Below, piece after piece: positions 1 to 12,200 of a stretch of DNA of 64,000 bases. The DNA is from Gordius sp. MW1 (lineage: Eukaryota > Nematomorpha > Gordioida > Gordea > Gordiidae). A model generated the notes under the pieces. The model was not told the DNA's origin. It saw only the letters and a program-made list of their open reading frames with translations, and made no database searches. Within the stretch, counting starts at the first letter, position 1. The number at the start of each line of letters is the position of its first letter. The stretch is taken from assembly GCA_964036665.1 (NCBI GenBank), contig OZ038529.1:5440501-5504500 (forward strand), in the 5' to 3' direction. The translations under genes were made by a program, and so were the position numbers.

Positions 1-107
1 GCCCGCTTGTGTCCGTTCCATTAATTATTGTCCGGGCACGGCCCGTTGAAATTTTTATGATACAAAGCCCGTCCATACCTGCCCGCCAGCCGGGTCTGCT
101 TGTGGAG
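1..107. mobile_element. hAT-like element terminus, cut by window edge
   Basis: The stretch is rich in GCCCG/CGGGC motifs in otherwise AT-rich DNA and stops abruptly near 107. Similar GCCCG-rich subterminal sequence borders the 1.3-kb hAT-like element at 28350-29658 and the hAT remnant near 62.2 kb. Only one end is in the window, so the boundary and superfamily are inferred. Confidence 0.4.
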
Positions 108-607
108 ATCTTTAATAGATAATATTAAAAAATCTGTTTGTGACACACTATAATTGAGAATTCGTATTAATAAGTTGTAGGTTTGGATTTCTGAAATAAA
201 TAAGGAGTTTTTGAGCCATAGGGGCTTTTTTTCAAGAATTAAACAAAAGGTGGACTTTAACTTTTTATTTCTTAAAAATCGGCGCCTTTGGTTTAGAATT
301 TAGCTATTCCTACCCATTTTGCTTTTACAATTTTTACTATAAGGGAAAAGTAATCATTCATCATGTATTCGATTCGCGGTTACCACCCGTCGTAAATCGG
401 AGATTTTCTTGATAATACTTAAACAGAAATTGCTTTAAACCCTTATTTCAATATTATATAAAAAAAAATAGTTATTTACACCACAATTTTGGGGTTCTTC
501 CTAAACCGCCAAAAAAAGTTTATCTGATTTATGTTTATTATTTCTATCTTTTTTAGAAGATTTTATATTTCTATCTAATTTATGTGACTAGAAAATCAAG
601 TATGCCA

Positions 608-760
608 TACTGATGAGATCCAATAAGAGCGAAAACGATATATGTCTCTTATTATACGTTATATGTCTGTTATTATATTTGAGTTACATGCTAAAAAGCA
701 TCGTGATATATTTAGCCAACTAAATCTCTAATAAAATTGCCTCTAGATGGTGCTAATTGG
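608..760. repeat. Dispersed repeat, second copy near 22725-22850
   Basis: A segment beginning near GATGAGATCCAATAAGAGCG has a recognisable diverged counterpart in ATP7 intron 16 (GATGAGCTCTAATAAGAACG near 22729), and the similarity continues for over 100 bases. No terminal repeats or coding potential were seen. The rest of 110-1300 and 1810-3240 is AT-rich DNA in which I see no gene. Confidence 0.5.
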
Positions 761-1309
761 AGTATACTTATAATTTAATTGAGTCACTACTATGGGGGTT
801 TATTATTATCTAACTGAAATGTAAACAAGGTTTACTTTAACTTAATAATAAATTGTATTAACACTTTTTTTTATATAATATGATGGCTAATAAACTTAAA
901 GAATTATATAAATTAAATGCTGAGATTTCAAAATAAATTTTTAAAATACTTTTAAATTAAGCTCTACAAATTATAAATTGGTTAACAAGGTGTTAGATTT
1001 TAAATAACTAATATAATCATACTGACTATTTTAATTTTTCCTAAATTATTTAATGTTGGAGACAAGCTATAGTAAATGGGAACGGGCACAGAAATTCACA
1101 AATCATAAATAATTCATCAGAAATACATCTGTTTTTTGATATGGATAAATTTTAAATACTAATTGGTATGAAGTAACATCATTTCTATAAAATTACGTTC
1201 TTAGATTATAGTGTTTTCTATATACTTTTAATAAAAGGCATTCTGGTATGAAGATTTTATTGTTTTAATATTTGGTATGCATATAATTTAAAATTGTAAA
1301 AATATAATC

Positions 1310-1801
1310 AGGTGTTAACATTAGGATGTAGGATATTTTGTAAAAATATTGAAGGAGGGATCTCAATGATTTTGTAATGGAATTTTTCTTTGCTGATACA
1401 TCTATCTTCATCTAAATCCTTCTTGGATTTTGGCTTTATAATTTTACCTTGATTAATTCTACTTAAATTTAAGTTATTTTCTCTTTGCACATCTTTACGG
1501 TAATCAATGAATTGATATATGTTTGGAAGAAAAGTTTTTATGAGATTAATTAAATTTGTTATGAAACCTTTGAATGTGATTATAAGTTCTGGGAAAATTC
1601 TCCTCTTCAAATCGTCCCCCTATTTCATACTTAATTCAAGCTTTATCACCGACCCCTGTATCTTCAACATCTTCCATATATATGTCTAAAAGATAAACTT
1701 CATCTTTTTGGCTCATCTACCAAACATAAATGTAGTGTTTTTACATCTTCTCCTTTTAAAAAAGGCAACACCATAAAGCTTCTTAACATTTTATAAATGT
1801 C
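1310..1801 (-). pseudogene. MULE-type transposase remnant
   Basis: Read on the minus strand, broken frames give a chain typical of the C-terminal half of MULE transposases. It starts with RSFMVLPFLKGEDV, then a YMED segment, then NFPRTYNHIQRFHNKFN. After a frame change come LPNIYQFIDYRKDVQRENN and a basic KPKSKKDLDED tail. MULE proteins usually show an R-T-N-N-x-V-E-x-W-H motif followed by H-P-N-I-W-x-F-I, which this resembles. Stops and at least one frameshift separate the pieces, so it is a dead copy. The family call rests on recalled motif similarity, without an alignment. Confidence 0.5.
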
Positions 1802-3254
1802 TTTTTTTGAATTTTTGGTCAATGCTAACCCAATTGACTTAGCTCATTTGTATAAAGATCGCTGGTAGTGAAAATAACAACCTAATAATACAATATATAA
1901 TTTTATCAAGTTTATTTACATTTTATTTTAATGTGATGGAATAAAACATTTAAATCCAGCTGTGGCCCCTAGCTGAAAATCGATTTGAGCAATTTGGGGT
2001 TGAAACAAAATACCATAAACATCACAAATACAGACAAATTTATTAGAAAACTATTAGAAAGCTATATATGTATTGTGTATAGCCAAAATAATTTATAAAT
2101 ATGGTAGTTTTAACAAACCTGATAATATAAACCAAGTGTTATAAAAAATGTGCCATATCCAAAAATGGCGTTTGCTATTTTTAATGAGATTAGATAAGGA
2201 AGTGGTATTTCAAATTTTTTTTTATGTTTTATCAATATCAGCACAATTAGAAGGAATAATTAAATTTTTTCTATAGTTTGTAATATTCGTTTAGTTTTTT
2301 TTAAGTCTAACATTTTGTGCTACTTTTCTTCAAGTTGTGTTACTTTGAACTCTATTCATGGTGTTGTAATTAATTATTAATTATATTAATAACATACTAA
2401 AGTGCGTGAATACTTTTATATATAGTGTAAGGGCTAATACTTAGAGAATAATATAAAATATGTGTTTATATTTGAAAATATTGTTTATTCCTTTTTAAAT
2501 AAATATAGACCAGTATATAGCACTGACTAGTTTAATTTTCTAATTTACCTAAAATTTAATGTTTGGAATATCAGATAAATAGGCACATTTAAAAGTTAAA
2601 ATTTCTTCTTAATATCCGATGTTAAATATTTACATAAATATAGTGCCCGTTAATGTCAAATTATCGTATATTCATCTATATTTAGTATTTTAATTCAAAT
2701 AAGCACAATAGTTTTTTATAGGTTAGGCAATTTTTATTCTTTTGCCATTTGAAAATAATGTATACAAAGAATTTGGTGATTAATTGATATCATTGCTACG
2801 TATTTCTAACTGGAATATGCATAGAAAACGCGTATATTGTATGATTAAGGGTCGTTAGAACAGTAAACATTCCAGTTCAAGATAACTCATCACGTGATTC
2901 TTTTAATCTTAACCGTCTGCGTATCCCTACCAATCATCCTTCGAGGTAAATAAACTCTAGGTTTATTAGCCCAATTACAAGTATATTAAATTCAGATTTT
3001 ATATATATGAATATCATAGGGGGTATACTCAGTAACATAAATTATCAATATACAAAGAAAACTTGCCTATAATGTACCTAATTGACATTTTTTCAAGCCA
3101 AAGGTTGATCTGGACTACATTCATTCATTTAGTTCAGGTACCAATCTTTAATATTACTTAATTAAATTGCTCTTAATTAAGTTTTTATAATATTTAATTA
3201 TGTCGTCAGAGAAAATTTACCTATCACTATTAATCATTACTATTGTCAATACAG

Positions 3255-6200
3255 GTTAATCTAATGGGACTAAAGGATGACTCATTTGGAAGGTTGGCTT
3301 CAAATCAAATCAGTGATAATTTTGAACCTTTGGATCTTCTTTCACCCAACGACACTCCTACCTTAAAATGCTACATAAAAGTAGTTGGTATGACATGTGC
3401 CTCTTGTGTTAATGCTATAGAAAAAAACTTACTTAAAATTACAGGTATATCTTATTTAGCAAAATGAAATACATATGATCTTTATATAATGCATGCCCTA
3501 GACCTTTTTTATTAACATGTATATCGACTTATGATAAATCATTTGAGACTCATGAAATATTGAAATATGTAACTTCTATTGGCTTAACACCATATATTTT
3601 TATTACTAAAAATGCTCAAGGTTTACAAAGTAATTTGCAATATAGTTTTATTTCAAGTTGTTATTTAAACATTGATTGCTCTAATGGATAGCATAATTCA
3701 AATTATATACATGTGGCCATTTTTTAGGTCACAATGTTTCATTTCCCTATTCATACTCACCTAAATTAAAGTGCCTCGTGCAATACAAATCTAGGTTATA
3801 TAGGCCCTCATGTATTTACGAAAAAATCAAATACAGGAAACAGTTGTTTGTATTTTGATTGCAACTTAAAATCAGTTAATTTCCTGCAATAAATATTTTT
3901 TTGTTTTGTAAATATTCTAAATGCTTGACTTTTAAGACATTAATTTGCTCCATTACAAGTCAGGGATTTATCATATTCTACAAAAATATAAGGGAATTAA
4001 TTTTTAATTGCTATGCAATTTATGGGATCGTTTTTTGGTGTCCGTCGTCCGTCGTCCGTTACCCTCCCTATCTATTTGCATTGGGTATATTAGGTTATCG
4101 CTTTTTTAAATTAATGCATGAGAAAGAGGTGCCCCACCCCTCATCTCTATCTCCCTCGCTGTGTTATTTTTTAAATTAATGCATAAGAGGTGCCCCACCC
4201 CTCATCTCTATCTCCCTCGGTGTGTTATATATAAGATTTGTTAAATTATCTATTATATAATAAACATAGATAAAAGTTGTTTACTTTTAATGCTATGCAA
4301 TTTAACTAGTTATATAATAAACATAAATAAAAGTTGTTTACTTTTAATTGCTATGCAATTTAACTAGTTTTGGTTATATAATAAATATAGATAAAAGTTG
4401 TTTACTTTTAATGCTATGCAATTTAACTAGTTATAAATAAACATAAATAAAAGTTGTTTACTTTTTAATTGCTATGCAATTTAACTAGTTTTGGGGTTGG
4501 AATCCCGGAGTTTTTTTTGACTCTTATGATTGTTCTTGTTACTATCATTGATAATAAGAATTTTTGGCCGTCCGCTGGCTGCTGACCAATGAAAAAAATG
4601 ACCATTGGCCAAAATGTGAATCGAAATTATTTTTTTCGTTTTTTTTGACTATTATGATTGTTCCTGTTTCTACCATTGCTATTATGACTTTTTGGCCGTC
4701 CGCTGGCTGCTGACCAATGTTATATAATAAACATAAATAAAAGTTGTTTACTTTTAATTGCTATGCAATTTAACTAGTTTTTGGGTTAGAATCCCGGAGT
4801 TTTTTTTGACTTTTATGATTGTTCTTGTTACTATCATTGATAATAAGACTTTTTGGCCGTCCGTTGGCTGCTGACCAATGAAAAAAATGACCATTGGCCA
4901 AAATGTGAATCCGAGTTTATTTTTTCGTTTTTTTTGACTATTATGATTGTTCCTGTTACTACCATTGCTATTATGACTTTTTGGCCGTCCGCTGGCTCCT
5001 GACCGATGGAAAAAAATGACCATTGGCCAAAATGTGAATCGAAATTATTTTTTTCGTTTTTTTTGACTATTATGATTGTTCCTGTTCCTACCATTGCTAT
5101 TATGACTTTTTGGCCGTCCGCTGGCTGCTGACCAATGGAATAAAATGACCATTGGCCAAAATGTGATTCGAAAACTTTTATTTCGTTTTTTTTTTGACTA
5201 TTATGAATTTATATCCACTTTTATTGTGTCCTGGCTGCTGACCAATGGGAAAAAATGACCATTGGCCAAAATGTGATTCGAAAATTTTTTTTTCGTTTTT
5301 TTTACTCTTGTGAATTTATATCCACTTTTACCGTGTCCTGGCTGCTTACCAATGAAAAAAAATGACCATTGGCCAAATTTTATATATAACCTAAAAATTT
5401 ATTATAGATGGTCTAACAGACAGCCAACTATGTAATATATATTTTTAACCTTATAAATGCATATATATTTTTTTATTGGGTTAATATATTTCATTTAATT
5501 AGATTGTGATTTCATAGAAAACCTAAAAAGTAATATTTAAAAAAATAATATAGGTATTAGATTCTAATTTACGATAAAATATATCGATAGAAACTAACAC
5601 AAAATTCGAAACCTCCTTCAAAGGTATAAGCATAGCCCGTTATTTCTAATTAAATTGAATCTACTATTAAACTCAAACACGAATTGTACTTTATTAGATG
5701 GCGCGCGTAAGTTTATATAATTAGTAAAAATTTTCTACGTGTCATAGATATTACACCGCACGTGTGGCAGGGAAATGTCCGATATTTTTAAAATGAAAAG
5801 GTATTTTAGGAATCTGAAAAGGTTATTTTACCCCCGGCCGCCCTGGGCACCTACGGGTAAAGTTTCGAGCGAATCGGGCTGGTAGTTTAAGAATTTAGCC
5901 CTTTTTTAAAACTAAAAAAAACTTTTTTTTTAATTTTTTTTTACATTAAATTAATATTTTGTTTTTGTTAATACCATTGATAATATGACTTTTTGACCGT
6001 CCGCTGGCTACTGACCGACGGAATATATTGATTTTCTAAACATAAAACACAACTTTATTATTTCATCATCTATATAAATAACATAATAACTTCTACTATT
6101 TTAAAGCCAGCATGGTATAGTGGTTATAGCGCAGGCTTGTGAACTGGAGGTGTGGGGTTCAAGTCAGGGAGGGGACAAATTTTTTTTTTAATTTTTTTAA

Positions 6201-9200
6201 ATTAAATTAATATTTTTTCATGTTAATACCAATGATAATATGAATTTTTGACCGTCCGCTGGCTACTGACCAATAAAAAAATGACCATTGGCCAAATAAA
6301 TCGAAATTTTTTTTCGTTTTTGAATTGGTTAACATTGATAATTACCCTATGTCCTCCCCTACAAGGGCCTATAACTAATTAACTAATTATTTTGCATCTA
6401 ATACCCCCTATAGGCATTCTCGCCCCTTCCCACCTTTCTCGCCCATAAATTGCATAGCAAATATGCTACGTTTATACAGAGTATAGAATAGTTCCCCCTT
6501 CCCCTCTTCCCTTCCCCTCTTCCCTTCCCCTACTCCCCTTCCCTTCTCCCCCTTCCCACGAGGGCCGAAGGCCCGAGTTTTTATTCAGTTTTATTAGATG
6601 TTTTTTCTGGAAATCTGTATCATTAAATTAAACTAAGTGTCAAAATGTCAATAAAGAAACTATCTACTTTTAGTAAATATTTTCCTTCTTTAGTGGTATT
6701 TTTAATTTTATAAATTTTATTTTTCAGGGGTAGAAAAAGCCATATTAGCTTTGATGAGTGGGAAAGCTGAGATTTGGTATGCACCAGAATATATTTTGCC
6801 TCAACAAATTGCAAATGCCATAGATGATATGGGATTTGGAGCTGAAGTTATGGAGCAAGAGTCTGTAGCTGGACAAATGGTTGACAAAATTGAACTACAC
6901 GTAAAATATTTTTATGTATATAATTCAAAATTTAAAGTAAAAATAGCTTTAACCACCTCCTTTTTATCCTTAAATAATAAATAAATATATTTTTTGGGGT
7001 TTACCATTAAAAAATGCATTCATTAAATTGTAATGAATTTATATATAAAAACTAAAATACTATAATTTGGTAAATACAACTTCAGAACACCTTTATTACA
7101 ATAACTATTCCCTCTTTACCTTTTTGATTGCCATCCTAAAATCTGACTTTAACTCTATATTTTTTACAATTTTCTATCAATAATAAAAAACTTTGTTGAT
7201 CTTATACATTGTAAGGTATTTTAGATTTTTGACTTAAAATTTATTAATTTTTAAATTTAATATACTTTTAAATGAATTTTAGATATCTGGTATGACTTGT
7301 GCATCTTGTGTAAACCACATCGAAACACTGGCCAAAAAAATAGCTGGCATCAAATCAGCCAACGTTTCTCTGTCTACTGAGAAGGGGACTTTCGTTTATG
7401 ACAAAGAAATCATCGGCCCGCGAGACATTATAGAAGCCTTGGAGGTTAATAAAATTAAAAATTTCTTTTAGTTATAATATTTAATTTATAATGCTTGAGT
7501 GTAAGCGCCCAGTGTTAGAAAATTATAAATAATTTTCGTGAGTGCGATTGTTTTTCGTAACGGCTGAGCTATAAAAGCAAAAATTGCAAAAAAATTATTT
7601 GCAAATTTCCCTAAGCTTCGTCCCATAAAATAGCTGTTAATCAGTGTAAATTTATTAAATCTATGCGTATGTTTAATTTATAAAGTTAGAAAAACAATTT
7701 TTGAACACTTATAAGAATTTGAGGATTATACGTTTTCAAAATCCTAAATAAGGATGCGATTTGAAAAAAAAGATTTAATTTTAAGTAGAATACATACTAG
7801 ATGATGCGCCTTTTAGTAAAATTTTGTGGTTTATTAAGAAAAATTGACGGTCACCCTTTACTGCCTTGTAGTTGTTAGTGGTTGTTCAAGGTCTTAGGCA
7901 AGTTTTTTTCCTTGACTTTACCTCGCTTTTTGTTAAACAAAGTTGTTGTTCGTCGGTCTTCCTCCCAAAAACGCTGCTTAAATTTAAATTAAATTTGGTA
8001 AATGTGATAGGAAATTAAATAAATTTTTAAAAAAATATGCCTTTCGCTTTATTTCGAATAAATATTTTACAAATTTTGGATGGAGAGCGGCGGTGTTGTA
8101 TTCTTATTGTTAAACATACATTACTTTTGATCAAAAATGTAAAAATTTTGAGCACATATACATTATTTTTATACTTTATACTAAATGAGAATATTTTAAT
8201 TAATATTAATTATTTATAGGTACGTTATGTGTAATAATCTTACATGTTTTTTAAACTAAATGTATAGCTTCAAGAAGTTATTTCAATGATATCATTTGTA
8301 TATGAATTAATTAACATTTAACATACTGTTTTTGAAATATTTTAACGACATAAATTTTGGTATTTTGAATATTAAAAAAGGATTTTTAAGTTATTTTTTT
8401 TAAACATTTATTGTGTAAAGGATGCCGGTTGGAAAGTATCTTTGCTGACAGCTACTAATCGAGCTTCCTACCTGCCCCACCACAAAGAAGACATTAAAAA
8501 GTGGCGGTCCTCCTTCTTGGTCGCGCTCATGTTTGGGGCTCCGGTCATGGCTGTCATGATGTATTCTATGCTCTTCTCTCAACACTTTTCAGCCCTGCAA
8601 GTATTTCCCGGCCTTAGCCTGGAAAATCTCATCCTCTTTTTGCTGTGTACTCCCGTGCAGGTTATTTGATTGAATCTCGAGATTTTCTTCGCGAGTTTTC
8701 CAAGTGAACATAGCTTAAATCGGTAGAAAATTATGTTTTTTTTAACTCTGTTTCCATTAAAAATTATGATGGGGGATAGATATGCCATAATAGAGGTTAT
8801 TTTTAATGTTAAAACTAGGTGTAGCTTTAAGGAATCATTCGCCGACCTCTTTGTCACAAGCTAACTTGCTTCTAAATCCGATTTCAAATTTCTTAGTGGA
8901 GCTCGGGATTTTATAAAGCTACTTACTTACAGTTTTATCATTTAAAGTAGTGTTTTAAAAACGGCTGGGTTTTGTTTGGTCGATCTTTGGTTTTAATCGA
9001 CCAAACATAAACGGATTAAAGGTTTTTTGACTGTTTTTCTTAGTCGCCTAAACATACCATAGGTGTTTTGGAAGGTCGACCAAACAAAACCCAACCGTTT
9101 TTACAACACTAATTTATAGCATTTCTACATTAAAATGTATACTAAGGCTCCTGTAAAAACGATAATACAATGGCACGCAAATGCAAAAGCTGATTTAATA

Positions 9201-12200
9201 TAAATCTTGAAAGTTTTTCCGGTTAAAAAGATAATGTTACTAACATTACCTTTCTTTTATGGGCCTTAAAAAGATTTCATTCTCCCTCCGCTTTACAGCT
9301 AATATATACGCGATTCTCATCAACTAACGCTAAAAAATTTACACAAAATACTATTTTGCCATTTATTAAAAATAGTAGCTAAATTTATTAATTTCCATGC
9401 AATATATATGTTTTTTTGCTCTTTATACGAATTATTACCCTCTTGATTTTTAGATCTACGCGGCCCAACATTTTTACACGCAAGCCTACAAATCGCTGAA
9501 GCACAGGCAACTCAACATGGACACCCTCATAGTATTGGCTACGGGGATAGCTTACATTTATTCTGTCTTCATGACGGGTATCAGTATGTATTACAAGCTC
9601 CGCCCTGCGCCCATGACATTTTTCGACACGCCTCCCATGCTCATCATTTTCGTTTCGTTGGGCCGTTGGCTAGAACACATCGCGAAAGTTAGTTTCCTCA
9701 AAAATTAGAGCAGTTACAAAAAATTTTTAATCTAAATTAAGCTTGAAGAGCTACGGTTCTATTTAGGTTTTGTTTATGGGTAAGGAGTTTCAAGGGATAT
9801 ATAGTAAGATTTGGTTTGGGGTTGGTAAATTTTCATATCTAAAAAGACGATAAAATATTAAAATTATCATTTACTGAACGATGAACAATATTTTTTATAA
9901 AATTAAGCTATAATCAACAGTATTGCAAATGTTAGTATATCAGGCTTATTCTCTCAAAAATTTACACTAGAATCGAAGGATTTTTTAATCTGGGTTAGAT
10001 AATTCAAGGAGAGACCTGTATATCCCATCATTTTAAACATATAACTTAACCAGCTATATAGTTTGATATATAGGCTCGTGAAATGTGTATAAAAACTTAA
10101 ATTTATTATTAATTAGTATGTTAACTTATGAGCAAAAAAAAGTTAATAATCTTAATCTTGAAGCTTTCTCGACCCGATTTTTGCTTTATAGATTCTTTGC
10201 TGTCGACGTTTTATCGATTCTAATCAATTAAATCGGCCATTTACTCTTACATTTCACTCCGCCATTGAACCAGAATCTTCTCAGGTGGGGTTCGAGTTGA
10301 ACTAAATAAGGTCGTATTAAGTTTGGGCCAAAAATTGTCTTTACAGGACCTTGCCGCGTACTGTTTCACAAATTATTTTCTAAAGCTGCTTGATTTAACT
10401 TAGTTCTTATTCCTAAAAAGTAGTAGTTAGCTGGGTTCGAGTTGAATTTAAGATAATTTCCCGATTTTAAATTTCAGCACTTTGCATCGTATTTAAGTTA
10501 TTATATTAACAAATATTATAGGAGTTGGAATGATATTAGTTTTAAAATCAGAGCTGCCTCTATATGCATTTTCTCAATCACTTTTGAGCTGCGCCATATA
10601 AGGGTTTTCACCACGGTTTCCATCATTATTTATTTGTACAGGGCAAAACGTCTGAAGCTTTGACAAAACTAATGTCACTTCAAGCTACGGAAGCCACATT
10701 GGTCCTGATAGATAGGAATTCGGCCAACGCGAAAGCACAAAATCTAAAGCACGCCAAAGATATTTATGATGGGTTAGGAGGAGAAGTAGTAGGAGAACGG
10801 CAAATAGACGTGTCTCTAGTCCAGAGGGGTGACGTGCTTAAAGTGGTACCCGGTGCCAAAATCCCAGTTGATGGCAGGGTCCTTTTGGGTAATACTAACG
10901 TCGACGAATCTCTGATAACTGGCGAATCCTTACCCGTTCACAAAACTAAAGGTATTATAGTCATTGTATGAGAATTTGTTTTGTGATTATCCTAAGGCCC
11001 AGTGTCGTTTTTACTTAGTTCCATGCTTATGGAAGATGAACTTAAGTTTCGTAAGAACTATTTCTAACCGTACGTCTGCTATTTGAGTGAAAGCATAAAA
11101 ATCTATCTCGAATCAACTAACTTTTACACAGTTTTTTCTGAAATAGTCGAGAAATTTAGGCTCGGGTATGACTAAAGGTGTTGTTTGTCTTTGTTTTTTT
11201 GGCTTGGTTCGTTTTAGCACCGAAGCCTATTGTCGCTTAAATGATGTAAATGAGGTCGAGCTTTTGTGCAAGACATAATTAAGAGCGAAGATCTGTAATA
11301 AAATAACGAATTCTAAAGTTGACCACATAACATAACTAAGTCGCCTTCAGACGTTTCTGATTGAGTTTGATTTGCCGTCATTAAATTTTCCTCCTTTATA
11401 TATATATTATATATTAATTGAAATTTATTTAAAGAAATCAATAATATTTTTGAATAAAGTTTGATTTAATTAATTAATCTTGAATTGATAGGATCGCCCG
11501 TTATCGGGGGTTCGATAAATCAGAATGGGGTCATACTTTTCGAAGCGACCCACATCGGACAAGAAACTGCTCTGGCACAAATTGTAAAACTGGTCGAAGA
11601 AGCACAAACATCTAAAGTAACCATCGCATCCTTCTAAAAAATGAAATTCATTTTTTAAACTTAACAAACACTATTAATTACAACTAAAACGTAGATGCAT
11701 ATTTTTTATAAAGAGAGGTGTCTATTTTTACCAAATTTTAATCAATATTTTGTTAATTGTATTTATTAACTAGTGTTGTAAGAACGGCTGGGTTTTGTTT
11801 GGTCGTCCTTTGGATTAACTAGGATTAACGGTCGGCTCTGGTCTGTTTTTCAAATTTTGACCAAGTCTTGTGGTCGACTAATAAAAATAGACCAACAAAT
11901 ATTCCGACTGTTTATGTTTAGTCGACCAAAACCGAAGGTCGGCCAAACAAAATCCAGCCGTTTTTACAACACTAGCTATCAACCTTGTTCGTCTTACGGG
12001 TGCGAGAGAAGCAATTTCTCATTGGCTTGTCCCATAACAAGACTGAGAATGAAGACTATTAATCAACGTTTGTTGCTCAGTTTGAATTTTTTAATGGTCC
12101 CATCATAAAAGATTAAACCCTATGGGGGCACACCTTTAATGATTTCCTATTTTATATGACCCTGTTATTATGTTTGTCTCAATATTTTTAAGTCTAATTC

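Noticed and set aside
6106-6176. Functional tRNA gene (His- or Thr-like anticodon)
   Set aside because: Box A and B motifs are present but the stems pair poorly and it lies inside a repeated element with a sister copy.
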